Assembly: GCF_025345565.1 (NCBI RefSeq)
Contig: NZ_CP054475.1
Location: 1,135,501 to 1,199,500, forward strand
Length of the DNA stretch: 64,000 nucleotides
Direction of reading: 5' to 3'
DNA from: Thalassolituus hydrocarboniclasticus
GTDB lineage: Bacteria > Pseudomonadota > Gammaproteobacteria > Pseudomonadales > Oceanobacteraceae
Of the stretch, positions 1 through 7,669 are shown in pieces. Positions within the stretch are counted from its first letter, which is position 1. Each line of letters starts with the position of its first letter. The position numbers were made by a program, and so were the translations under genes. A model generated the notes under the pieces. The model was not told the DNA's origin. It saw nothing but the letters and a program-made list of their open reading frames with translations, and made no database searches.

Positions 1-439
1 TAACGTTATATTCCACCGGCATTTGTGACAAAAACTGGAACAACCAGGTTTTCCAGCTGGTTTTCTGGTTGATATTGTTTAATACATCACGCAGGCGTGG
101 TGAGTGCTTAACTTCTTCCAGTTCGTCGTGGTCAATCCAGGTGCCATCACACTTATGACAGATATCGACCTCCACCTGAAAAGATTCAAGCAGATGGTAG
201 TTGTACAGCTTGGCATTACATTGTGGGCAGTCGGCGTCGGTTTGTCCCAGACGCTTGCCCAGCTGTTCTTCAAACTGGACGGCATCGTCACCATTATCAA
301 AGGCCGATAACAGAGAATTCAGCTCGTTTTTTTCAAACCACATACCGCCGCATTTACGGCAGACATCCAGCTCTTCACCTTCATAGGCCATTGGCGTCAG
401 CAGAGAATTGCTGCAACGCGGGCAATATTTATTACTCAC
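1..439 (-). CDS. zinc-ribbon (zf-TFIIB type) protein, C-terminus outside window
   Basis: Reading leftward from a GTG at 439, the frame stays open to the window edge (146 codons), so this is a partial gene. The translation holds two similar zinc ribbons: C-P-R-C paired with C-R-K-C near residues 6-30, and C-P-Q-C paired with C-H-K-C near residues 70-105. Each second half is followed by G-x-W and acidic residues, as in the zf-TFIIB family of small bacterial proteins of unknown role. The GTG lies inside the last codons of the upstream gene (8-base overlap), which points to translational coupling. No ATG gives the full first ribbon, which favours the GTG start. Function is not known; metal binding is inferred from the cysteines. 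Confidence 0.75.
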   Translation of the reverse strand, partial: MSNKYCPRCSNSLLTPMAYEGEELDVCRKCGGMWFEKNELNSLLSAFDNGDDAVQFEEQLGKRLGQTDADCPQCNAKLYNYHLLESFQVEVDICHKCDGTWIDHDELEEVKHSPRLRDVLNNINQKTSWKTWLFQFLSQMPVEYNV

Positions 440-1043
440 TGGCAATATCCTTCTCTTCGCGGACGTCAACGTTATAGACCATCAGTTCGTCTGCCAGTTT
501 ATTGCTGTTTGCTGCTAACTTAGGCAAGACGTTTTTTTCCATGTTATCGAGCTGTTCAACCAGCAGCTTGGTCGCGTAGGTTGGCCCATAGGTGAACTTT
601 TCGCGCTTCTCAATCAGATCATCCACATTACGGTAGAAGTTCTGAATCTCGCTGAGGAAATAGCTCGGGGTTTCCAGTGTGTTGGGCGAGTATTTCATCG
701 TCTCCCACACATAACGGCTGATTTTCGGGTTGTTCTGCTTCAGTTCCTGCACAGAAATTCCGCGGGAAAAATACTCTTCATTGTATTTGCGCAGAATTTC
801 GACATTGGTGTTGACTTCGTCGTATAAGGACTGACGCAGATAGTAGTTGGTTTCTTTGCTGGTGATATCATCAAACAGGATGGCTTGCTGCAAACCGGCC
901 TGAGCGGCCAGATAGACACCGGCAATAGTGGCCGCAATCATTAATAAATGACCGATCCAGAAGCCGGAGCTGGTAAGATCCCTGTGGTCCGCATGTGCCA
1001 GTTTTTCTTTCACCGGCCGACTGAGTACGGATAAAACTTTCAT
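432..1043 (-). CDS. membrane-anchored protein of unknown function
   Basis: A 203-residue product with a short basic N-terminus, one strong hydrophobic segment (about residues 27-50) and a long hydrophilic remainder rich in charged residues and helix-forming stretches, so probably a single-pass protein with a large soluble domain. A GGGAGG ribosome site sits 9 bases before the ATG at 1043 but only 3 before the ATG at 1049, so the second ATG was chosen. It overlaps the zinc-ribbon gene downstream, and the two probably form one transcript. I do not recognise the family and assign no function. Confidence 0.7.
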   Translation of the reverse strand: MKVLSVLSRPVKEKLAHADHRDLTSSGFWIGHLLMIAATIAGVYLAAQAGLQQAILFDDITSKETNYYLRQSLYDEVNTNVEILRKYNEEYFSRGISVQELKQNNPKISRYVWETMKYSPNTLETPSYFLSEIQNFYRNVDDLIEKREKFTYGPTYATKLLVEQLDNMEKNVLPKLAANSNKLADELMVYNVDVREEKDIASE

Positions 1044-1212
1044 TGGCATGCGCCTCCCTGTATGAATTCAGAGCGGCATTATAACGACAGAATGGCGCTT
1101 GCCATACTGCACTTCTGTGAAAATAATAAAGATATTAACGAAGCCGGGTCAGGAAGGCGCGACACGGGCAGATTCTTATAGCAGAAGGCGCATTTTATCT
1201 GCGCCATCTATA

Positions 1213-1246
1213 TGAAGAATAAACGCCGGATAGCACGCTATCCGGC
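1213..1246 (-). terminator. probable rnk terminator
   Basis: Perfect 9-bp stem (1225-1233 with 1238-1246, 4-base loop), followed on the minus strand by a T-rich stretch. It begins directly after the rnk stop codon. Confidence 0.6.
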
Positions 1247-1254
1247 AGGCGGAA

Positions 1255-1668
1255 TCAACGGTGGAATTCCCCGGAACTTTCCGGCTGGTACAGAATTTCT
1301 TCGATACGTACCTGCATTGGCTTGCCGTTAGGGCTGGGCCATTCGATTTCATCGCCAACCGACAGGCCGAGCAGGGCGCTGCCGACTGGTGCAAGAATAG
1401 AGATGGTACCGCCGGTAGTATCCATATCTTTTGGGTACACCAGTGTCAGGCAGAACTCTTCCTGAGTGTTTTTCACCTGAAAACGCACGGTGGAATTCAT
1501 GGTAACCACCGTTGCCGGAACGTCACGCGGCGCCACAATCTGCGCCCGCTCCAGTTCGGCTTCCAGTTCATCCATCCCCGGAAACGCTTTGCCTGGCAGA
1601 GAATCCAATAAACGTTCCAGGCGCTCCAGATCAAGGCTGGAGATAATAATGTTCGGTTTGCTGCTCAT
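1255..1668 (-). CDS. rnk: Rnk-type regulator of nucleoside diphosphate kinase (GreA-fold)
   Basis: The 137-residue product matches Rnk along its length: an N-terminal segment beginning with the S-x-x-P-x-I-I-I-type strand, the internal V-V-T-M-N-S motif, a T-L-V-Y-P strand, and the A-P-V-G-S-A-L-L-G-L-S-V-G-D stretch typical of the GreA/GreB C-terminal FKBP-like fold. Rnk proteins bind RNA polymerase near the secondary channel but lack the long Gre coiled coil, and in E. coli affect nucleoside diphosphate kinase levels. The ATG at 1668 was chosen because an AGGTCAG ribosome site lies 4 bases upstream; an in-frame ATG at 1683 lacks one. It is monocistronic, with a terminator-like hairpin on either side. 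Confidence 0.88.
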   Translation of the reverse strand: MSSKPNIIISSLDLERLERLLDSLPGKAFPGMDELEAELERAQIVAPRDVPATVVTMNSTVRFQVKNTQEEFCLTLVYPKDMDTTGGTISILAPVGSALLGLSVGDEIEWPSPNGKPMQVRIEEILYQPESSGEFHR

Positions 1669-1701
1669 AAAACTGACCTGCATGTAAGTAAAGCCCGCAT
1701 G

Positions 1702-1733
1702 AAAAAAACGCCCCTAAGCAAAGCTTAGGAGCG
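1702..1733 (-). terminator. intrinsic terminator upstream of rnk, minus-strand orientation
   Basis: A 7-bp stem (1714-1720 with 1724-1730, AAA loop; extended by outer GC pairs) is followed on the minus strand by seven Ts. It lies about 35 bases ahead of the rnk start. It could end a transcript entering from the repeat island to its right, or attenuate rnk. Confidence 0.65.
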
Positions 1734-1861
1734 AATTATGAATAACGGGAATAAAGTTGAAGTTACAATTCTGTTAGTAATAAAGCAAGGGGTCATAAAC
1801 GGCCACCGTATAAATACAGCGGTTCTTATGTTTTGTCTTACTTTCTGTCAGTGAAACAACT

Positions 1862-1909
1862 GGTCCGGTTTGTCTGAAATGGGCCCAGAGTTGGCGCAAA
1901 GACCGGCTT
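1862..1909. repeat. 48-bp direct repeat, left copy
   Basis: Differs from 2687-2734 at two positions. Read on the minus strand, one frame encodes Q-L-W-A-H-F-R-Q-T-G, close to the C-terminus of the neighbouring ABC transporter (Q-L-W-A-H-Q-T-G-G), so it may be a remnant of a duplicated 3' gene end. Confidence 0.8.
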
Positions 1910-1928
1910 AATAAGCACTACTGTCCCG

Positions 1929-1961
1929 CAGTTTGGAGTGTCACTACGTCACTCCAAACTG
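1929..1961. repeat. 12-bp-stem hairpin
   Basis: Perfect inverted repeat (1929-1940 with 1950-1961) around a 9-base loop. Its inner GGAGTG...CACTCC part and loop resemble the hairpin at 15235-15263, while the outer stem differs. Confidence 0.7.
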
Positions 1962-2299
1962 TGGCATTAATCGATTACAGTGTTTCAACCTGAAACGCTT
2001 TTCCGGGGCAAGCCCCTGGCCCCCAGTAAGGAGAGGTATCTCCTTACGATCCTCTCTTTTCGGCGCGTCCGGCTTCATCCAGCCAACTGCAATGATTATG
2101 CGGCACGCAAAACAATTCGCCCCGGAACGACACTTTAAAACACCAATAATTTGTATCGTTCCGGGGCAGGGTTTTGCTCTGAAGGCCGCAGAATCATCTG
2201 GTTGTCTGGCGCCGCACGATCGCCGGTTTTAATAATCCGCTCAGCCGTATTTCAACGGAAAAAGAGTTCACGACATGAAATTTCAGATCATCTGTTTGC

Positions 2300-2605
2300 T
2301 CTGAAAAGCGGCATTGCGGTGATGGTTTTCTGCGCCTCTGGGGCCGCCGCAGAAACCGCTGATATGTCTGGTCTGTCCGCAGGGATGCGGACAAGTGGCT
2401 CCGGCCATGGATGGCCGATGAGGCACGCGGCCAGTAAATATCAAGGTTTCAAGGGTGACGGCCCAGAAAGCGCGAAGCTGGGCCTGTTTTTGCTCCTGCA
2501 AAACATGCATTTCCGCCATCCATGGCGGTCAGGTATAAAGCCCCGCCGGCAAGGGGATAAGTTCCCCTGGGAGGCAGCAGGCCTTGATGTTAAAAAATGC
2601 TGTTC
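2300..2605 (+). repeat. dispersed repeat, copy A
   Basis: Highly similar to the reverse complement of 12371-12615; most differences are single bases, plus about 60 bases present only here (roughly 2487-2545). It contains several short palindromes, including GTCCGCAGGGATGCGGAC and GGCCATGGATGGCC. The open frame across both copies lacks a ribosome site and a family, so it is treated as a shadow of the repeat. Confidence 0.8.
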
Positions 2606-2686
2606 TTGTCAGTTACGGTGCTGATTAAAAACTGCGGGACAGCAGTGGGCTTAATGCGGCTTTTAGTCTTCGTCAATAAAACCGCC

Positions 2687-2734
2687 GGTCCGGTTTGTCT
2701 GAAATGAGCCCAGAGTGGGCGCAAAGACCGGCTT
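2687..2734. repeat. 48-bp direct repeat, right copy
   Basis: Pairs with 1862-1909. The bases just to its left (2662-2690) read on the minus strand as T-G-G-F-I-D-E-D followed by a stop, nearly the same as the C-terminal T-G-G-F-I-G-E-D of the adjacent ABC gene, suggesting a tail-end gene duplication. Confidence 0.8.
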
Positions 2735-2754
2735 CATCACAACATTCAATCGTC

Positions 2755-4608
2755 TCAGTCTTCACCAATAAAACCGCCGGTCTGGTGCGCCCACAATTGC
2801 GCGTAAATTCCACCTTTGGCAATCAGTTCCTGATGTGTGCCCTGTTCAGCAATACGGCCCTGATCCAGTACGATCAGACGATCCATCGCGGCAATGGTCG
2901 ATAACCGGTGAGCAATAGCAATCACGGTTTTATTTTCCATTAACCGGTACAGACTCTCCTGAATGGCGGCTTCGACTTCCGAGTCCAGCGCGGAGGTGGC
3001 TTCGTCCAGAATCAGAATCGGTGCGTCTTTTAATAATACCCGGGCAATGGCGATACGCTGGCGCTGGCCACCGGACAGTTTTACCCCGCGCTCACCGACC
3101 TGGGCGTCGTAGCCTGTGTTGCCTTCCGGATCGTGCAGTTCCTGAATAAATTCGTGCGCTTCGGCCTTGCGCGACGCTTCCAGCAGTTCGGCTTCGCTGG
3201 CATCCGGGCGTCCGTAGAGAATATTGTCACGCACGCTGCGGTGCAGCAGCGAGGTATCCTGAGTCACCATGCCGATATGTTTGCGCAGTGAATCCTGAGT
3301 CACGTCTTTAATATCCTGACCGTCAATCAGAATACGGCCGGAATTCAGGTCGTAAAAACGCAGCAGCAGATTAACCAGTGTCGATTTTCCGGCACCGGAG
3401 CGTCCGACCAATCCCACTTTTTCACCGGCTTTGATATGGATATTCAGTGCCTCGAATACCTCTTTATTCTGGTTGTCTTCATGCCCCTGATAATGGAAAC
3501 AGGCCTGTTCCAGACGGATTTCGCCCTGCTTTACGTTCAGCGCTTTGGCATCAGCGCTATCCTGCACCTGCGGGGTTTTGGACAGCGTTTTCATGCCGTC
3601 GGCAACGGTGCCGATATTTTCAAACAGGGCACTGACTTCCCACATAATCCACTGCGCCATACCGTTGATGCGCAGCGCCAGCGAGATCGCAATGGCAATG
3701 GCGCCGATACTGATGGCGCTGTCCATCCACAGCCAGACGGCGATGGCGGCAATGGTAAACGCCAGCAGGTAATTAATGACGTTAACGGTCACATTCAGAC
3801 CCGTGACCAGACGCATCTGGCGGTACACGGTATCCATAAAGCCTTCCATCGAGTCGCGTGCATAATCCGTTTCACGGTCGGTATGTGAGAACAGTTTTAC
3901 CGTCTGAATATTGGTGTAACTGTCGACCACACGTCCGGTCATGGTGGAGCGGGCGTCGGCCTGTTCGGTGGCAATGCGTTTCAGCTTGGGTACAAAGTAC
4001 AGCTGGGCACAAATATACAGCGCCAGCCAGGCCAGCATTGGCAGCATAAGGCGCCAGTCGGCCAGTGCCACCATGACCAGTACTGAGGTGAAATACACCA
4101 GAATATAAACCGCCAGATCCATCAGTTTCATCACGGTTTCGCGCACCGCCAGAGCGGTTTGCATCACCTTGGTGGCGAGGCGGCCGGCAAATTCATCCTG
4201 ATAAAAACCGAGGCTTTGCTTTAACAGATAGCGATGGGTCAGCCAGCGGATTTTCATCGGGTAATTACCCAATAACGTCTGATGCACCAGCAAGGTGTGG
4301 AAAAAGACGACTAAAGGCATTACCAGTACGACCATCAGCGACATCAGCAGCAGACGGCTGCCTTCTTCGGCGAGCAGGGTGTCGGGTGTGCGCTGGCTCA
4401 GCCAGTCAACCAGATTGCCCATAAAGCCGAACATCATGACTTCCAGCACCGCCAGCAGAGCCGTCAGCAGCGACATAAACACCAGCGGCACTTCCAGGCC
4501 ACGGGTGTAATGGCGGCAGAAAGCAAAAATTCCGGCAGGTGGCTGCTGCGGGTGTTCCGGAGGAAAGGGGTTCACAAAACGTTCAAAGAGTCTGAGCATA
4601 CTGGTCAT
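2755..4608 (-). CDS. exporter-type ABC transporter, fused permease and ATPase (MsbA/MdlB-like)
   Basis: A 617-residue half-transporter of the type that works as a dimer in the inner membrane. The N-terminal half (about residues 35-330) has six hydrophobic segments of an ABC_membrane domain. The C-terminal ATPase shows Walker A (G-R-S-G-A-G-K-S-T), signature L-S-G-G-Q-R-Q-R, Walker B (I-L-I-L-D-E-A-T-S) and the H-loop (A-H-R-L-S-T). Substrate cannot be read from sequence; lipids, drugs and peptides are all handled by relatives. No good ribosome site precedes the ATG at 4608, and an ATG at 4599 is possible. It is a lone gene next to the repeat island, in which copies resembling its 3' end are found. 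Confidence 0.9.
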   Translation of the reverse strand: MTSMLRLFERFVNPFPPEHPQQPPAGIFAFCRHYTRGLEVPLVFMSLLTALLAVLEVMMFGFMGNLVDWLSQRTPDTLLAEEGSRLLLMSLMVVLVMPLVVFFHTLLVHQTLLGNYPMKIRWLTHRYLLKQSLGFYQDEFAGRLATKVMQTALAVRETVMKLMDLAVYILVYFTSVLVMVALADWRLMLPMLAWLALYICAQLYFVPKLKRIATEQADARSTMTGRVVDSYTNIQTVKLFSHTDRETDYARDSMEGFMDTVYRQMRLVTGLNVTVNVINYLLAFTIAAIAVWLWMDSAISIGAIAIAISLALRINGMAQWIMWEVSALFENIGTVADGMKTLSKTPQVQDSADAKALNVKQGEIRLEQACFHYQGHEDNQNKEVFEALNIHIKAGEKVGLVGRSGAGKSTLVNLLLRFYDLNSGRILIDGQDIKDVTQDSLRKHIGMVTQDTSLLHRSVRDNILYGRPDASEAELLEASRKAEAHEFIQELHDPEGNTGYDAQVGERGVKLSGGQRQRIAIARVLLKDAPILILDEATSALDSEVEAAIQESLYRLMENKTVIAIAHRLSTIAAMDRLIVLDQGRIAEQGTHQELIAKGGIYAQLWAHQTGGFIGED

Positions 4609-4981
4609 ATAAAGGCAGGAGTGGAACAGCCCGACACCTTAGCGGAGCAGGCTTATGAATGTAAGCGCTGAAAATTGATTTCACTGTTCGGGCGACGGAA
4701 TAACGCTCTGAGAGAGGTTGTTGGGGTAAACCCGGTGTTTTACTCTGCCGCAGTACTAACGCGGCTGTAGCGCTTTGTCAGGACGATTCAGACACATAGC
4801 AGGCAGATTGCGGTGAACTTGCATCCCTTTGAGCAAAGATTCTGATCGCCGGACGTGTTACGATTCGAAAAGGTGATCGTTAGGACAAAGAAAAATCACT
4901 GTACTACCGCGCAGATAAGCCTATCTTTGCGCAACTTTTTTTCATTCACATCACTACCCGGATAAGGAGGTAGCGAGCCCA
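4609..4981 (+). other. speC upstream region (373 bp)
   Basis: Long leader between the divergent ABC gene and speC. It holds a very short possible reading frame (ATG at 4653, seven codons, preceded by GGAGC) and, near its 3' end, a terminator-like hairpin annotated separately. No promoter could be assigned with confidence. Confidence 0.4.
4909..4942 (+). promoter_or_regulatory. terminator-like hairpin in the speC leader (possible attenuator)
   Basis: Stem GCGCA-GATA (4909-4917) pairs with TATC and TGCGC (4922-4932, with a two-base bulge), and is followed by a seven-T run at 4936-4942, about 40 bases before the speC start. The arrangement is that of an intrinsic terminator inside a 5' leader. 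Polyamine- or ornithine-responsive leaders control decarboxylase genes in other gammaproteobacteria, so attenuation is plausible but unproved here. Confidence 0.45.
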
Positions 4982-6145
4982 ATGGTTGTTCAACCTGAAG
5001 ACTACTACGATGCCGAGAGCTTTACTCGCCTGAAAGAATTTGCCGACAAACAGGAAACCCCTTGTCTGGTTGTCGATAAACGTATTTTTGAGCGTCAGCT
5101 GGATGATCTGATCAGCAGTTTTCCTTATGCGAAAACGTATTACGCCATTAAAGCCAACCCGATGCCTGAACTGCTGGGCATTCTGCGTGACCGTGGCTGC
5201 TGTTTTGACGTGGCTTCGCGCTACGAGCTGGATAAAGTTCTGGCACAGGGTGTGACAGGTGACCGTGTAAGCTATGGCAACACGATCAAGAAAGCCCGGG
5301 ATATCCGCTACTTCTATGAGAAGGGTGTGAATCTGTTTGCCACCGACTCTGAAGCTGACCTGCGTAATATCGCCAAGGCTGCTCCGGGTGCACGTGTATT
5401 TGTGCGTATCCTGACTGAAGGTTCGCAAACTGCCGACTGGCCACTGTCGCGTAAATTCGGTTGTCAGACCGATATGGCGATGGACCTGTGCCTGCTGGCG
5501 CGTGATCTGGGTCTGGTGCCTTACGGTATCTCTTTCCACGTAGGTTCTCAGCAGCGTGATATCGGTGCCTGGGACTCGGCGATTGCCAAAGTGAAGGTAA
5601 TTTTCGAGCGTCTGCGCGAAGAAGACGGCATCGAACTGAAAATGATTAACCTGGGTGGTGGCTTCCCGGCCAACTACATCAGCCGTACCAACGATCTGAA
5701 AACCTACGCAGAAGAAATTACCCGTTTCCTGCATGAGGATTTCGGTGAAGAACTGCCGGAAATCATTCTGGAGCCGGGCCGTTCACTGGTGGCCAACGCC
5801 GGTATTCTGGTCAGCGAAGTGGTACTGGTCAGCCGTAAAGACCGTTACGGTCTGCACCGCTGGGTATTTACCGATGTGGGTAAATTCGGTGGCCTGATCG
5901 AAACCATGGACGAGTCCATCAAATATCCGCTGTTTGTGGAGAAAAAAGGCGAACTCGAAGAAGTGGTTCTGGCCGGCCCAACCTGTGACAGCGCCGATAT
6001 TCTGTACGAAGACTACAAATACGAGCTGCCACTGAATCTGGCATCCGGTGATCGTCTGTACTGGTTCTCAACCGGTGCATACACCACCACTTACAGTGCT
6101 GTGGAATTCAACGGCTTCCCGCCGCTGGCTTCTTTCTGCATCTGA
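4982..6145 (+). CDS. speC: ornithine (or lysine/ornithine) decarboxylase, PLP fold type III
   Basis: A 387-residue alanine-racemase-fold decarboxylase, the length usual for the Pseudomonas-type SpeC. Visible landmarks are the PLP lysine in Y-Y-A-I-K-A-N-P (K57), F-H-V-G-S near 185-189, the phosphate-binding G-G-G-F (225-228), E-P-G-R (264-267), and the catalytic C-D-S-A-D (Cys335) contributed across the dimer. It would make putrescine from ornithine in the cytoplasm, feeding polyamine synthesis; lysine use cannot be excluded. The start is supported by a strong AAGGAGG about 12 bases upstream. It is monocistronic, with a hairpin-controlled leader and a strong terminator. Confidence 0.92.
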   Translation: MVVQPEDYYDAESFTRLKEFADKQETPCLVVDKRIFERQLDDLISSFPYAKTYYAIKANPMPELLGILRDRGCCFDVASRYELDKVLAQGVTGDRVSYGNTIKKARDIRYFYEKGVNLFATDSEADLRNIAKAAPGARVFVRILTEGSQTADWPLSRKFGCQTDMAMDLCLLARDLGLVPYGISFHVGSQQRDIGAWDSAIAKVKVIFERLREEDGIELKMINLGGGFPANYISRTNDLKTYAEEITRFLHEDFGEELPEIILEPGRSLVANAGILVSEVVLVSRKDRYGLHRWVFTDVGKFGGLIETMDESIKYPLFVEKKGELEEVVLAGPTCDSADILYEDYKYELPLNLASGDRLYWFSTGAYTTTYSAVEFNGFPPLASFCI

Positions 6146-6166
6146 GTGAGCTGATGGCTCGCTGTT

Positions 6167-6205
6167 AAAAAACCGTCAGCCGGGCAACCGGCTGGCGGTT
6201 TTTTT
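6167..6205 (+). terminator. intrinsic terminator after speC
   Basis: A 13-bp stem (6171-6183 with 6188-6200) with a 4-base loop, flanked by a run of As and a run of Ts, so it can act in both directions. Confidence 0.88.
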
Positions 6206-6289
6206 ATGGATATACGCCTCCCTGCAGTTGGTCAGACAGGTACTAAAAAGGTATCTTGTCGGTAACGATCTCATACACAGGGAGGATGT

Positions 6290-7669
6290 ATGCAAGCCGT
6301 ACCTCTGGAATTGCTTATCAACGGTCTGACCGTGGCCGCCGGTGCTGCCTTATTGGTCGAACGCTTCACCGAACTTCTCAAACACGTTAAAGAACGTGCC
6401 AATAAATTCTTTCTTGAACGCGATGCTGAAGCAGCCAGACTGGCGGCACTGAAAACCGCACAGCAACAGGCTGCAGCCATTCAGCAGCATTTGCAGGCCG
6501 GCCATGCGCCGGAGGTTGCAGTATTAAAAGCTGCAGAGAGTTCTGCTGACAGTATCCCTCCTGGTGTTGATAACGATCATGCCGCCTTCGAGCAGCACGC
6601 AGCCATCAGCGTTGTTCCCATTCCGGTAATATCCAGCGAAAGTGCAGCGCTCAATTTATTTATGCGCCTCGCGCCTTTGGGGCTGGGCATTATTCTCGCC
6701 GGCATTTTTGATCTGCATCTGTTGGCGATGTTTACCGGACAAGCGATTATGGATATTCCAACCCTGTGGGAGCAGGGCAACTGGCACGTCATTATGCTGC
6801 AATCGCTGGATACTCTGTTGTCGGGTTTATTGATTGGCGGTGGCAGCCAGCCGGTGCATATGCTGATGCTGTTTTTAACCACCCGCCGTTTAACCGACAG
6901 TGAAAAGCAGGCGCTACAGGAAGTAATTGATCCGGGTGAAGAGGCGCGCTGCCAGCCTTCAGCGCAGACGCCGGAAGTTATTCATCTGGCCAGCGACGAG
7001 CGCGTTGGCAGTGTTTTACCCGGCCCGGATATTCACTATGCCGGCGGCGTTAATCCGCAGAGTCTGGAGCAGGTTCACCGCCGCAGTGGTGAGCCGGAGC
7101 AGATTGTTGTGCACCACACGGCGATGAATTCGGCGCTGGGTTTTAATGCCATTGTGGATGAATTTATCGGGCAGAAAAAATGGCTTACCGGTTATCACTG
7201 CGTGATTATGCCTGATGGCAGTATCCGTCCGTTCTGCCGTTGGGACCGCGCGGGTAATCATGCCAGGGGCCACAACGACCGCACGCTGGGCATTGCCTTT
7301 CACGGTAATTTTCATAATCAGCCACACGACCGCTTTGCCAACAGCGATGGCCGCTATGGCCCACTGAAACCAACCGCTGCACAGCTGGATGCCGGAGCCC
7401 GGGTAATTGCCCTGTGGCTGAATCTGTATCCGCAAATGCCCGGCGCGCTGACACAGGCGGTAGTTCCGCACCGTGCACTGGAAGGTGCTGATACTGTGTG
7501 TCCGGGAAATCAGTTTCCTTTTGCCGAATTACTCAGCCGTACCGGGGCTTATTGCAACGCCTGGCAAACATCCGCTACCGCTCAGGCCGGGCTGCAGGCC
7601 TTCCGCCAGAAACCCTATATTTATGCCCTGAACACAAGCGCCGCAGGAGGTCAGCATGGACAGCTTTGA
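6290..7669 (+). CDS. membrane-anchored N-acetylmuramoyl-L-alanine amidase (PGRP/Amidase_2)
   Basis: A 459-residue protein with an unusual layout. Residues 8-26 form a hydrophobic segment followed by V-E-R-F-T-E-L-L-K, then an Ala/Gln-rich helical linker, hydrophobic segments near 122-150 and 177-199 ending in a G-G-G-S-Q-P-V-H motif, and finally a soluble amidase domain (about 255-415). That domain shows I-V-V-H-H-T-A, G-Y-H-C-V-I-M-P-D-G, and H-R-A-L...C-P-G, the zinc ligands and core of type 2 amidases, which cut the lactyl-peptide bond of peptidoglycan. A GGGAGG lies just before the ATG. It leads a tight four-gene set. Most family members are soluble or secreted, so the multi-pass N-terminal domain is odd; that domain is also the fold of the next gene. 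Confidence 0.82.
   Translation: MQAVPLELLINGLTVAAGAALLVERFTELLKHVKERANKFFLERDAEAARLAALKTAQQQAAAIQQHLQAGHAPEVAVLKAAESSADSIPPGVDNDHAAFEQHAAISVVPIPVISSESAALNLFMRLAPLGLGIILAGIFDLHLLAMFTGQAIMDIPTLWEQGNWHVIMLQSLDTLLSGLLIGGGSQPVHMLMLFLTTRRLTDSEKQALQEVIDPGEEARCQPSAQTPEVIHLASDERVGSVLPGPDIHYAGGVNPQSLEQVHRRSGEPEQIVVHHTAMNSALGFNAIVDEFIGQKKWLTGYHCVIMPDGSIRPFCRWDRAGNHARGHNDRTLGIAFHGNFHNQPHDRFANSDGRYGPLKPTAAQLDAGARVIALWLNLYPQMPGALTQAVVPHRALEGADTVCPGNQFPFAELLSRTGAYCNAWQTSATAQAGLQAFRQKPYIYALNTSAAGGQHGQL

Larger units (their letters stand above)
1912..2653. mobile_element. candidate non-coding element bounded by imperfect terminal inverted repeats
   Basis: The left end (1912-1932) and right end (2631-2653) are inverted copies that share an exact 14-base core, CTGTCCCGCAGTTT, at 1921-1934 and, inverted, at 2629-2642. 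The 48-bp direct repeats lie just outside, as a long target duplication or recombination footprint would. No transposase is encoded, so if mobile it would be MITE-like and depend on an enzyme elsewhere. The inverted repeats are directly visible; mobility is inference. Confidence 0.35.
1734..2754. other. gene-free, hairpin- and repeat-rich island of about 1 kb
   Basis: No convincing protein gene is present; the open frames here have no ribosome site, no recognisable domain and coincide with repeats. The stretch holds a direct repeat (1862-1909 and 2687-2734), an inverted repeat (1912-1932 and 2631-2653), a 12-bp-stem hairpin (1929-1961), a 9-bp-stem hairpin (2026-2047), and a dispersed repeat (2300-2605) that recurs in opposite orientation near 12.5 kb. 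It looks like accumulated non-coding mobile or palindromic elements. Confidence 0.6.

Noticed and set aside
2151-2624. Open frame across dispersed repeat copy A, also partly open in copy B
   Set aside because: The similarity is explained by the DNA repeat; no ribosome site, no recognised domain, and the frame outside the repeat is not shared.
4946-5734. 262-codon minus-strand frame inside speC
   Set aside because: Antisense shadow of a well-recognised decarboxylase.
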